NCBI GenBank assembly: GCA_964510525.1
Contig: CAZECE010000141.1
Span: forward strand, 1 to 64,000
Direction of reading: 5' to 3'
Length of the DNA stretch: 64,000 nt
Source: CAZECE01 sp964510525
GTDB lineage: Bacteria > Pseudomonadota > Gammaproteobacteria > Pseudomonadales > JANQJO01
Shown: positions 16,877 through 25,311 of the stretch, piece after piece
Position numbering within the stretch: the first letter of the stretch is position 1
Layout of the letters: each line of letters starts with the position of its first letter
Program-made: the position numbers and the translations under genes
The notes under the pieces: generated by a model
The model's input: the letters and a program-made list of their open reading frames with translations, nothing else
Database searches by the model: none
Told to the model about the DNA's origin: nothing

Positions 16877-17860
16877 ATGCCAGAAAAAAAGGCTGCGAGT
16901 AAATCAACGAAAAAAACGTCTGCCCAAGCGCCTGCGGCCAAAACAAAAGCACCTGCGGCCAAAACAAAAGCACCTGCTGCTAAAGCCAAAGCCGCGGCAA
17001 GCAAATCAACAACCACCAAATCGAAATCCACAGCCAGCACATCAAAGACAGCTCCAGCTAAGCCAAAAAGCACGAAAGTAAAAGCACCCGCGGCCAAAAC
17101 CGCAGAAAGCAAAGCCGCAGAAAGTAAGTCAACAACAACTAAAACGAAAACAACTAAAGCTAAAAACACAGCAACGAAAACCGCAGCAGTGAAAGCACCA
17201 AGCAAAACGGCAGCGGCTAAATCAAAACCAACGGCCAAATCATCGGCCAATAAGACCACAGCCAAGAGTACGGCTAAGAAGGATGTTATGGAAGATACTG
17301 CATTACTTGAGCCTCAAAAATTGACCGAAAAGCCTAAAAAGAAATCAGCAGCCAAACCTAAAGCAGTAGCCAAATCTAAAGAGACGGCTAAATCAAACGA
17401 CTCCGCTAAACCAAAAAAAGCAGCGGCCAAAAAATCAGGCTCTGATTCCACTGAGCCGGTTTTTACTCCCTATGAAACAGCAGTCGATGAAGATTATATG
17501 AATGATGAGCAGCTTCAGCACTTTTCAGGGATATTAAATGATTGGAAGCAGGAATTGATGCAAGAAGTGGATCGCACGGTCCATCACATGCAAGATGAAT
17601 CAGCTAACTTGCCCGACCCTGCTGATCGCGCTAGCCAAGAAGAAGAGTTTACTTTTGAATTGCGCACTCGAGACAGAGAGCGAAAATTAATCAAGAAAAT
17701 TGATCAGTCACTTGAAGCCATTGAATCCAAAGACTACGGGTATTGCGACTCTTGCGGTGTAGAGATTGGGGTCAAGCGCCTCGAAGCGCGCCCTACGGCT
17801 ACTTTGTGCATTGATTGTAAAACGTTAGATGAAATCAAAGAGCGTCAATTGAAAGGCTAA
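16877..17860 (+). CDS. dksA: DksA-type RNA polymerase regulator with long Ala/Lys-rich N-terminal tail
   Basis: A 327-residue protein. Roughly the last 130 residues are DksA: coiled coil with D-P-A-D-R-A-S-Q-E-E-E-F at the tip region, then Y-G-Y-C-D-S-C-G and L-C-I-D-C, the four-cysteine zinc finger. DksA binds RNA polymerase with ppGpp to shift transcription in starvation. The first 190 residues are a histone H1/AlgP-like run of Lys, Ala, Pro and Thr, including 21-bp in-frame repeats (T-K-A-P-A-A-K), and probably bind DNA or are disordered. The ATG at 16877 is chosen over one at 16826 because of the GGGG motif 8 nt before it. The gluQRS gene follows, as in many gammaproteobacteria. Confidence 0.9.
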   Translation: MPEKKAASKSTKKTSAQAPAAKTKAPAAKTKAPAAKAKAAASKSTTTKSKSTASTSKTAPAKPKSTKVKAPAAKTAESKAAESKSTTTKTKTTKAKNTATKTAAVKAPSKTAAAKSKPTAKSSANKTTAKSTAKKDVMEDTALLEPQKLTEKPKKKSAAKPKAVAKSKETAKSNDSAKPKKAAAKKSGSDSTEPVFTPYETAVDEDYMNDEQLQHFSGILNDWKQELMQEVDRTVHHMQDESANLPDPADRASQEEEFTFELRTRDRERKLIKKIDQSLEAIESKDYGYCDSCGVEIGVKRLEARPTATLCIDCKTLDEIKERQLKG

Positions 17861-17909
17861 GGTTTCTGAGCCTTTCTGACGCCCTCTCCTGTGACATAAA
17901 TCAAAAGGT

Positions 17910-18791
17910 ATGACCAAAGACGAATCGGAATACGTCGGTCGGTTTGCTCCTTCACCTTCAGGCCCCTTGCATTTGGGGTCTTTGTATATAGCGTTAGCCA
18001 GCTACTTAGATGCCAAAGCATCCGCCGGCCGGTGGTTGTTGCGTATTGAAGATATTGATCACTTTCGTTGCGACTCTCAGTACCATGATGTCATCTTAAG
18101 GTCACTCGAGCAGTTTGGCTTGTTGTGGGATGGGGAAGTGGCGATTCAAAGTCAGCGCCTCGATGAGTATCAGGCCGCTTTTGATCGTTTAGTAGCTGAT
18201 GATCGTGTGTACTACTGTGCCTGCACTCGGAAACAACTCAAACCTTTTTCAGGTGTTTACCCTGGTTTTTGCCGAAGCAAAGGGCTGATCAGCAGTGAAG
18301 AGACATCGGCACGGGTTCGGATTGAAAACAAGGCCATCGGTGATGTGTTGATTCGTCGTAAAGATGGTCAGTTTGCGTATCAGTTGGTGGTGGTGGTGGA
18401 TGATGCCTTGCAAGGGGTCACGCACATTATTAGGGGAAATGATTTATTAAGTTCACGGCCGGGGCAGCTTTCAATCCAGGCCTTACTGGGTTATCCAAAG
18501 CCCCAGTACCGGCATTTTCCAGTATTGGTGGATCGAATGGGTATTAAGTTGTCAAAACAAACGGGCGCACGCTCAGTGGCAGATTTTCCGGTTCTGGCGA
18601 CCCTTTGTTGGCTGCTGGAAGCGCTCGGGTTACCTGATGTTCGGATGCGTGATTTTGATTCGGTGTCTGAGGTATTACGGTGGGCTGTTCAGCATTGGCC
18701 TGCTGTCGATAGATCGCAACTGGACTCTTTGCAGCTAAGCTCTTTGCAGGACAATTCGATTGTGGCCGATTGGCCGCCTCTTCATTCTTAA
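17910..18791 (+). CDS. gluQRS: Glutamyl-Q tRNA(Asp) synthetase
   Basis: A 293-residue class I synthetase fragment-like enzyme. It has G-R-F-A-P-S-P-S-G-P-L-H-L-G-S-L with the HIGH-type motif, the zinc-site cysteines Y-Y-C-A-C-T ... Y-P-G-F-C-R, and a K-L-S-K-Q variant of KMSKS; it lacks the anticodon-binding domain of GltX. GluQRS adds glutamate to queuosine in the wobble position of tRNA(Asp). It follows dksA by 49 nt, the usual gene pair, and its stop overlaps the convergent MCP stop by 4 nt. Confidence 0.96.
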   Translation: MTKDESEYVGRFAPSPSGPLHLGSLYIALASYLDAKASAGRWLLRIEDIDHFRCDSQYHDVILRSLEQFGLLWDGEVAIQSQRLDEYQAAFDRLVADDRVYYCACTRKQLKPFSGVYPGFCRSKGLISSEETSARVRIENKAIGDVLIRRKDGQFAYQLVVVVDDALQGVTHIIRGNDLLSSRPGQLSIQALLGYPKPQYRHFPVLVDRMGIKLSKQTGARSVADFPVLATLCWLLEALGLPDVRMRDFDSVSEVLRWAVQHWPAVDRSQLDSLQLSSLQDNSIVADWPPLHS

Positions 18792-20959
18792 CCCGTAATC
18801 ATTCTCACCGCATGCTGCAGCTGAGAACCGAGCAGCGCTAAGTTGTGAGCGGAATCAGCTGATTCAGACGCATTCAAGCTGTTTTTTTCAGCCGATTGGG
18901 TGATTAAATCCACGTTGCTGGAAATGGCATGACCGGCTTTCATTTGAGCCTGAGTCAACTGCACAATTTCTTGGACCATATCAAAGGCGCTGTGTGCTCC
19001 TTGGTTGATTTGAGTCAGAGAATCGGCTGCTTTTTGCATCATGCCTTCGCCTTTTTGCACCTGTTCATTACAGGCTTCCATTTTGCTGGAAACTTCTGAG
19101 GTTTCTGACAAGATCGCATTAATCATTTGGGTGATTTCAGTGGTTGATGCAGAGGTGCGCTCAGAAAGCTTTTTCACCTCATCGGCAACTACGGCAAAGC
19201 CTCTACCATGCTCCCCGGCGCGTGCGGCCTCAATAGTGGCGTTAAGGGCTAATAGATTGGTTTGTTCGGCAATGTCGCTGATGACTTTAAGAATGCCGCT
19301 GATGGAGTTTGAGCGTTCTTGCAATTGCTGCACAACCGAAGATGAGTCGACGACTAAGTTAGCAATATTCGACATTTCTTTGGCAATCTCTTGTACCAGT
19401 TGGCTGCCGTCGCTTGAGAGGGCGCTGGCTGTTTCACTGGTTTTTTGAGTGGCTTCGGCCTGATTGGATACGTGCCCGATGTTACCAATCAGTTGCTCAA
19501 CTTCGGTGGCTGTGTGGTTGGCTGAGCTGTTTTGAGCAAATGAGCTTTGTGTGACCGAGTCAGTGAGCTCAGATAGGTGTTGTGAGGCATGCGAGACATG
19601 ATCGGCTACCGACAAAACAGCATCGGTTGCGGTCGCGGTTCGGTCAATAAAACTGTTGATCCAACGTGATAATTCACCGGTTTCGTCAGGTGGCATTTTA
19701 TCCGCATCAATACGATTGGTCAGTGGGTCGCCGCACTCGGCAATTCTCATGAAAAAATGAGACATCTTGCCAAGACGGTCGGCAACGGGTTTTACACCCA
19801 TTTGATACAGATAGGTTAAGCCACCAAAGAGCATCACGCTGGCAAGCCCTAAAAATTCGCCTTTTGACAGATCAAAAAGATGTTCGATGAAGGCCAGTGA
19901 GACGCCAAGAGTGCCGAAACTCAAAACAGCATTTTTCATGTACTTGTAAGTGGTGGAGCGAAACCAATACACTTCTTCCAGGTCGCCTTCGCACATCATG
20001 CCCCACTTGTCGGGTGAGTGCGGCAGTTGGAAGGTGACGCCGGCACCAATCACTGGAATATGACGGTAATCAGAATAACCAGGATAGGTCACGAATAAGT
20101 TGCTGCCATTTTTCATGGTTTCGCGAACACCTGGATGCAGTTGCTGGGTCGCAGGGTCCGTAAACAGAATTTCAAATTCGGTGTGGCGTTTGATTTTGAC
20201 CTGGCCGTAAGCGGTGTTGACACCATTCAGCAGGTTTTCACCACCGGTGAAACTGTCGTCTTCAAAACGAGAGCGTGATAACGCAATACCTGGTTGAATG
20301 CTTTTGTCAAAGTTCGACTCCACCATGAACACATAGTTGTCACCTGACTCTGGGTATACGTGGCCAGCTTCGCGTTGAATAAGGTCAGACATGACATCGT
20401 TAGGGATGCGGCCGCAAATGCAACCTGTTATGTTGGCGTTGTTATAGATGGGTTGATAAAACATCAAGGTAACGCGGTCGTGGAAATTAGAGCAGGAGCT
20501 GCCGATTTCTTCGGTGAGCTCATCCATATAAGGGCCATGTAAAAATGGGGCTTTTAAACCCGATTGGACGGCAGCAGGATTGAGGTCAGTTTGCCCTCGG
20601 TGTTTGCCGTAACTGCTTTCAACGACTTTGCCGTTGGTATCAATGACAAAGAGCTCGGAAAACTCTTTGTTGCTTTGCACCATGTCGCTCAATAATTTTC
20701 TGATATCTTCATTTTTTTGTTCGTTGCCAGACAGTTTCTCTGCCATTTTTTCTAGAAATTGCCAACGGTATTGTGCCCACTCAATTAAAATTTTCTTGCG
20801 CGTTTCCGCGACGCCCTCAAAGGTTTGCTCTACTTGCGGGTAACGCCCTTGGTTGATAAAACACGACCAGCCCATTTTTAGTTTACCAGTGGCGCCTAAC
20901 CAAGGAAGCCATGACTTTTCTTTTGGGGATAAGTTCATTGAGGTGCTTTTGAGGGACAT
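18788..20959 (-). CDS. Methyl-accepting chemotaxis protein with N-terminal Cache-like sensor
   Basis: A 723-residue chemoreceptor. Residues about 40-340 form a sensor that looks Cache/PAS-like (F-V-I-D-T-N-G-K-V-V near 108). Two membrane segments follow at about 355-400, then a HAMP-like linker and the signalling domain with the hairpin tip (I-S-D-I-A-E-Q-T-N-L-L-A-L-N-A-T-I-E-A-A-R-A-G-E and V-A-D-E-V-K-K-L-S-E-R-T). No membrane segment precedes the sensor, so the sensor may be cytoplasmic, which is unusual for this class. It would pass signals to CheA/CheW; ligand unknown. The 293 bp upstream hold only an 18-bp imperfect duplication (21147-21182). Confidence 0.93.
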   Translation of the reverse strand: MSLKSTSMNLSPKEKSWLPWLGATGKLKMGWSCFINQGRYPQVEQTFEGVAETRKKILIEWAQYRWQFLEKMAEKLSGNEQKNEDIRKLLSDMVQSNKEFSELFVIDTNGKVVESSYGKHRGQTDLNPAAVQSGLKAPFLHGPYMDELTEEIGSSCSNFHDRVTLMFYQPIYNNANITGCICGRIPNDVMSDLIQREAGHVYPESGDNYVFMVESNFDKSIQPGIALSRSRFEDDSFTGGENLLNGVNTAYGQVKIKRHTEFEILFTDPATQQLHPGVRETMKNGSNLFVTYPGYSDYRHIPVIGAGVTFQLPHSPDKWGMMCEGDLEEVYWFRSTTYKYMKNAVLSFGTLGVSLAFIEHLFDLSKGEFLGLASVMLFGGLTYLYQMGVKPVADRLGKMSHFFMRIAECGDPLTNRIDADKMPPDETGELSRWINSFIDRTATATDAVLSVADHVSHASQHLSELTDSVTQSSFAQNSSANHTATEVEQLIGNIGHVSNQAEATQKTSETASALSSDGSQLVQEIAKEMSNIANLVVDSSSVVQQLQERSNSISGILKVISDIAEQTNLLALNATIEAARAGEHGRGFAVVADEVKKLSERTSASTTEITQMINAILSETSEVSSKMEACNEQVQKGEGMMQKAADSLTQINQGAHSAFDMVQEIVQLTQAQMKAGHAISSNVDLITQSAEKNSLNASESADSAHNLALLGSQLQHAVRMITG

Positions 20960-21252
20960 GGTCTTACTACTCTCTCTATTGCGTTTTCCGTAATGCTAAA
21001 ATAATTCTATCCAATTGGGTCTTTATCTTAGTGAGCTATCTTCTGTGTAAGAATAGAACATAATTGTAAAATTGTGCGGCTGTTTAAGTAACGAAACAGC
21101 TAATTAAGTAAGGGGAAGTCCTTATGGGTTTGTTAGAGAGATTAGACGTGTTCTGCTAATCTACCGTGTTCTACTAGTCTATATAGAAAGTATGAAACCA
21201 TTTGGCTGAAGTCTTTAGGCCGATCACTCCAATGTCATTTTGATCTAGCATT

Positions 21253-21606
21253 ATGCAACCAGTTGGTCGTTCAAGAACGCATAAAAGACGTTACCCCAGG
21301 GTGACCTGTTCGTTTGATGGCAGGTTGACAACCACTCGTAAAGAAGTTCACAAGATCAAGGTCATCAACATCTCATTGGGGGGGGTGGCTCTGTCCGTTC
21401 CTGCTCCCCTGGAGAAGGGTGATAAAGTGCTTTTAGAGTTTCGGGCCGTTGATCATGATGAGGTGATGAAAATCAAAGCCATTGGTCGCGTGGTATTTGT
21501 TATTTTTAGGCACTCGGTTCACGAGCTGGGTATTGAGTTTCAATCCGACATTTCTGTATACGACGCTTTCATTCGCAACTATGTGAATAACCGGTTGCGG
21601 GCATAA
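21253..21606 (+). CDS. PilZ domain protein (c-di-GMP receptor)
   Basis: A 117-residue single-domain PilZ protein. The c-di-GMP motifs are present: K-R-R-Y-P-R near residue 11 (RxxxR) and N-I-S-L-G-G-V-A-L near residue 42 (the [D/N]xSxxG element). Such proteins change partner activity upon binding c-di-GMP, often in pili, flagella or polysaccharide synthesis. It stands alone between the MCP and fadB. The GGDEF protein at 28073 is a possible source of its ligand, although such links are rarely local. Confidence 0.92.
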   Translation: MQPVGRSRTHKRRYPRVTCSFDGRLTTTRKEVHKIKVINISLGGVALSVPAPLEKGDKVLLEFRAVDHDEVMKIKAIGRVVFVIFRHSVHELGIEFQSDISVYDAFIRNYVNNRLRA

Positions 21607-21731
21607 GTTGCGCGCGTAATACGTGAACCCGTGAGTCACATTTGGCTCTGTTCCGTTGATGAATGTTCTTTATACTTCTCGATCAGTTTTGTGCGGGCTA
21701 GTGTTTGCTCTCGAATGGCATTACACTGGCG

Positions 21732-21761
21732 CACATTCGCCATTATCACATTCGCCATTAT
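21732..21761. repeat. 15-bp perfect tandem duplication in the fadB leader
   Basis: Two adjacent copies of CACATTCGCCATTAT lie 30 nt before the fadB start codon. Whether they form an operator or are a chance duplication is open. Confidence 0.92.
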
Positions 21762-21790
21762 TATTAGGGACAAAGAAGGGAGTAGGTTGC

Positions 21791-23941
21791 ATGATTTATC
21801 AAGGCAAAGCGTTGTCTGTAGGCAGTCTGGACGATGGCTTGGTTGAGCTCGTGTTTGATGCGGCAGACGAGTCCGTCAACAAATTTAACCAGGCAACTCT
21901 AAAAGAGTTGTCAGAAGCAGTCTCCGCAATTAAAAACGCATCAGAGATAAAGGGCGTTATGATCCGCAGTGCTAAAGAAGCCTTTATTGTTGGCGCGGAT
22001 ATTACGGAGTTTCTGGGGTTATTTGCTGCAGACGAAGCGACCTTAATTGAGTGGGTTAGTAAAGCGAACGAAATTTTTTGTGCACTAGAAGATCTCCCAT
22101 GCCCAACGGTGTGCTTGATAAACGGCTTTGCATTAGGGGGCGGTTTGGAAGTGTGTTTGGCGACTGACTATCGGATCATGGCAGAAACCGCCGAGGTTGG
22201 CTTACCAGAAGTTAAGCTGGGAATATTCCCGGGGTTTGGTGGCACCGTGCGCATGCCTCGTGTCATTGGGGTTGATAACGCCGCAGAATGGATTGCGGCA
22301 GGGGGGCAGCACAAAGCGCCTAAGGCTTTGGCTGACGGTGTTGTCGATGCGGTTGTGCCGGCTGAGCAGTTGATTGCTGTGGGTACTCAACTGTTAAAAG
22401 ACATCAACGCTGGTAAATTAGATTATCAAGCTAAGCGAGCTGAAAAGCTGTCGCCGTTAAAGCTGACGCCACTGGAAAATATGATGGCGTTTCAGACCTG
22501 TACCGCGATGGTGAAACAAAAAGCAGGTAAACATTACCCAGCGCCTGTAGCTGCAATGAAAACCATGCAAAAGCACGCTTCCATGAATCGTGATGCGGCG
22601 TTAGAGGCCGAAGCCGCAGAGTTTGCCAAGATGGCCAAAACCGAAGTGGCAAAAAATTTAGTGGGCCTTTTCTTAAGTGACCAACTGTTGAAAAAGCAGG
22701 CTTCCAAACTGACCAAGGATGTCGCGCCGATTAAAAAAGCAGGTGTGCTAGGGGCAGGTATTATGGGCGGTGGGATTGCTTACCAGTCGGCCTATAAAGG
22801 CACGCCCATTATCATGAAAGACATCAGTGAAGATTCATTGGACTTAGGTATGGCTGAAGCGAGCAAACTGCTCAACAAGCGAGTCAGCCGAGGTCGTATG
22901 ACCTCTGAAAAAATGGCGGCCGTATTGAGTAAAATTACCCCGACCTTGAGTTACGGTGATTTTGCGCAGGTTGATGTGGTGGTTGAGGCCGTTGTTGAAA
23001 AGCAAGCGGTTAAAAAAGCGGTGCTTGCTGAAGTCGAGGATCTGGTGTCAGAGTCGGCGATTTTGGCATCTAACACATCTACGATTTCCATTACTGAATT
23101 GGCCAAGGACTTAAAACGCCCTGAGCAATTTGTGGGGATGCACTTCTTTAACCCGGTTCATCGTATGCCCTTGGTGGAAGTCATTCGAGGTGAAAAGTCT
23201 TCTGAAGCCGCGGTTGCCGCCGTGGTCAGTTACGCCAAGGCCATGGGGAAAACGCCGATCGTCGTAAATGATTGCCCTGGGTTTTTGGTGAATCGCGTAT
23301 TATTTCCTTATTTAGCGGGCTTTAACTTATTGCTGAAAGATGGCGCTGATTTCCAGCAGATCGACAAAGTGATGGAAGGCTTTGGCTGGCCAATGGGCCC
23401 GGCGTATTTATTGGATGTGGTGGGTATTGATACGGGTGTTCATGCTGCAGGTGTGTTGGCTGAAGGTTTTCCCGATCGTATGAAGCCGGATTTTAAAGAT
23501 GCAACCACCGTACTGTTTGAGCAAGGCCGATTGGGGCAAAAGTCGGAGCTTGGGTTCTATCAATACACCAAGGATAAAAAAGGCAAACCGAAAAAAGTGG
23601 TCGATGAGTCGGTTTATGGCATTTTAGAGTCGCATGTTGCAGAAAAGCGCGACTTTGAGAAGCAGGACATTATTGACCGCCTAATGGTTCCAATGTGCTT
23701 GGAAACCATCCGCTGTCTTGACGAGGGCATTGTGGCGTCTCCCACGGAGGCGGACATGGCGTTGATTATGGGGCTGGGTTTCCCTCCATTTAGAGGCGGT
23801 GCATTAAAGTATGTGGATGATTACGGAGTCAAAGCCTTTGCTGAGTTGTGTGATCGCTTGAGTGAACTCGGCCCTATGTACCAGGCAACGGATTCTGTGA
23901 GAGCCATGGCTGAAAAAGGTGAAACGTTTTACAAAGCGTAA
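21791..23941 (+). CDS. fadB: Fatty acid oxidation complex alpha subunit
   Basis: A 716-residue bifunctional enzyme of beta-oxidation. The N-terminal crotonase part shows G-F-A-L-G-G-G-L-E-V-C and P-E-V-K-L-G-I-F-P-G-F-G-G-T (enoyl-CoA hydratase/isomerase). The C-terminal part has the NAD site G-A-G-I-M-G-G-G-I-A and H-F-F-N-P-V-H-R-M-P-L-V-E (3-hydroxyacyl-CoA dehydrogenase). It forms an alpha2-beta2 complex with FadA. The ATG at 21791 begins M-I-Y-Q-G-K as in known FadB; an upstream in-frame ATG at 21656 would add 45 unrelated residues. Length is close to the 729 of E. coli. Confidence 0.96.
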   Translation: MIYQGKALSVGSLDDGLVELVFDAADESVNKFNQATLKELSEAVSAIKNASEIKGVMIRSAKEAFIVGADITEFLGLFAADEATLIEWVSKANEIFCALEDLPCPTVCLINGFALGGGLEVCLATDYRIMAETAEVGLPEVKLGIFPGFGGTVRMPRVIGVDNAAEWIAAGGQHKAPKALADGVVDAVVPAEQLIAVGTQLLKDINAGKLDYQAKRAEKLSPLKLTPLENMMAFQTCTAMVKQKAGKHYPAPVAAMKTMQKHASMNRDAALEAEAAEFAKMAKTEVAKNLVGLFLSDQLLKKQASKLTKDVAPIKKAGVLGAGIMGGGIAYQSAYKGTPIIMKDISEDSLDLGMAEASKLLNKRVSRGRMTSEKMAAVLSKITPTLSYGDFAQVDVVVEAVVEKQAVKKAVLAEVEDLVSESAILASNTSTISITELAKDLKRPEQFVGMHFFNPVHRMPLVEVIRGEKSSEAAVAAVVSYAKAMGKTPIVVNDCPGFLVNRVLFPYLAGFNLLLKDGADFQQIDKVMEGFGWPMGPAYLLDVVGIDTGVHAAGVLAEGFPDRMKPDFKDATTVLFEQGRLGQKSELGFYQYTKDKKGKPKKVVDESVYGILESHVAEKRDFEKQDIIDRLMVPMCLETIRCLDEGIVASPTEADMALIMGLGFPPFRGGALKYVDDYGVKAFAELCDRLSELGPMYQATDSVRAMAEKGETFYKA

Positions 23942-23991
23942 GTTAATAATCAGCTGAAACGGCCTATTGGCCTTATGATCGAGTTTTTATA

Positions 23992-24027
23992 CTTAGAAAC
24001 CCCTCCAGTGTTTCTAAGTTATGGAGG
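23992..24027 (+). promoter_or_regulatory. Hairpin overlapping the fadA ribosome site region
   Basis: A perfect 9-bp stem (23992-24000 with 24010-24018) stands before fadA. Its loop contains CCTCCA, which can pair with TGGAGG at 24022-24027, the fadA ribosome site. The two foldings compete, so this could tune fadA translation relative to fadB. This is a sequence-based guess only. Confidence 0.4.
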
Positions 24028-24036
24028 AAATGAAAA

Positions 24037-25209
24037 ATGACCAGTATGCAGGAAGTGGTAATTGTCGATGCAGTAAGAACCCCTATGGGTAAATCGAGAA
24101 ATGGGCAATACCGACATGTCCGTGCCGAGAAGTTATCTTCTCTGTTGATAGAGGCGCTTGTTAAGCGAAATGAAGGCCTGGACCCGAAAGCGATTGAGGA
24201 TGTGATTTGGGGGTGTGTAAACCAAACCAAAGAACAAGGTTTGAATATAGCTCGGAACATTTCTCTGTTGGCGAACTTACCTCGGACTGTGGCTGGACAA
24301 ACCGTGAATCGTCTTTGTGGTTCTTCCATGCAAGCGTTGCACTCCGCCGTTCAGTCCATCATGACGGGTAATGGCGATGTGTTCATCATTGGTGGTGTCG
24401 AGCATATGGGGCACGTTGCGATGGATCACGGTGTTGATATTAACCCTGAAGTGTCTAAGTACATTGCCAAAGCCTCTTACATGATGGGATTAACGGCTGA
24501 AATGCTGAGCCGCATGCATGGTATTAGCCGTCAACAACAAGATGAGTTTGCGCTGCGAAGCCACCAAAAAGCGTGGCAGGCAACTGAAACTGGTGATTGG
24601 AAAGCTGAGATCGTTCCGATTCCCGGCCATGATCCAATCGGGGCGCCTATTCTATGCGAAATTGATGAAGTGATCCGTGCTGATGCAAGCTTAGACGCGC
24701 TGGCTTCATTAAAGCCTGTATTTGATCCAAAATCCGGTAGCGTGACGGCGGGAAGTTCTTCAGCATTATCGGATGGCGCATCGGCCATGTTGGTGATGTC
24801 CGCTGAAAAAGCCAAGGCGTTTGGTTTGAAGCCGCGAGCAAAAATTCGAGGCATGGCGGTCTCTGGTTGTGATGCGGCCATCATGGGTTATGGGCCTGTG
24901 CCTGCCAGTCAGAAGTGTTTAGAGCGCGCGGGTTTGACCATGGATGACATTGATTATGTAGAGCTCAATGAAGCATTCGCTGCTCAAAGTTTGCCTGTTT
25001 TAAAAGATCTTAAGCTGATTGATAAAGTGGAAGAGAAGGTCAACCTTAATGGTGGTGCTATTGCGCTTGGTCATCCGTTAGGTTGTTCGGGTTCCCGAAT
25101 TACTACGACGTTGCTCAACATACTGGAACGAAAAGATGCTCAAATAGGGTTGGCCACTATGTGCATTGGTTTGGGCCAAGGTATTGCAACGGTCATTGAG
25201 AGAGTTTAA
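24037..25209 (+). CDS. fadA: 3-ketoacyl-CoA thiolase, fatty acid oxidation complex beta subunit
   Basis: A 390-residue thiolase. The nucleophile is C94 in N-R-L-C-G-S-S-M; the closing motifs are N-G-G-A-I-A-L-G-H-P-L-G-C-S-G-S-R and A-T-M-C-I-G-L-G-Q-G with the second catalytic cysteine. It cleaves 3-ketoacyl-CoA to acetyl-CoA and a shortened acyl-CoA, in complex with FadB. A GGAGG ribosome site precedes the start, and it follows fadB by 95 nt as in the usual fadBA operon. A strong terminator follows. Confidence 0.97.
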   Translation: MTSMQEVVIVDAVRTPMGKSRNGQYRHVRAEKLSSLLIEALVKRNEGLDPKAIEDVIWGCVNQTKEQGLNIARNISLLANLPRTVAGQTVNRLCGSSMQALHSAVQSIMTGNGDVFIIGGVEHMGHVAMDHGVDINPEVSKYIAKASYMMGLTAEMLSRMHGISRQQQDEFALRSHQKAWQATETGDWKAEIVPIPGHDPIGAPILCEIDEVIRADASLDALASLKPVFDPKSGSVTAGSSSALSDGASAMLVMSAEKAKAFGLKPRAKIRGMAVSGCDAAIMGYGPVPASQKCLERAGLTMDDIDYVELNEAFAAQSLPVLKDLKLIDKVEEKVNLNGGAIALGHPLGCSGSRITTTLLNILERKDAQIGLATMCIGLGQGIATVIERV

Positions 25210-25226
25210 AGCGAGTTTATTCCATC

Positions 25227-25257
25227 AAAAAAGGGGAACGTTTGTTCCCCTTTTTTT
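25227..25257 (+). terminator. Rho-independent terminator after fadA
   Basis: A 7-bp GC-rich stem (GGGGAAC / GTTCCCC) with a GTTT loop, flanked by an A-run and followed by seven Ts, 17 nt past fadA. The A and T flanks make it workable on both strands. Confidence 0.93.
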
Positions 25258-25311
25258 AGCCATGTTTGATTTCGTGGTTTAGTTTGATTTCATGGTATTA
25301 AAAATACTGAG

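Noticed and set aside
16801..17265. A long Val/Ala/Leu-rich reading frame opposite the dksA tail
   Set aside because: It is the mirror of the Lys/Ala repeat codons on the other strand; low-complexity codons leave the antisense frame open by chance.
21656..21790. A 45-residue N-terminal extension of FadB
   Set aside because: Known FadB proteins begin at the M-I-Y-Q-G-K position, and the extension covers a duplicated leader sequence.
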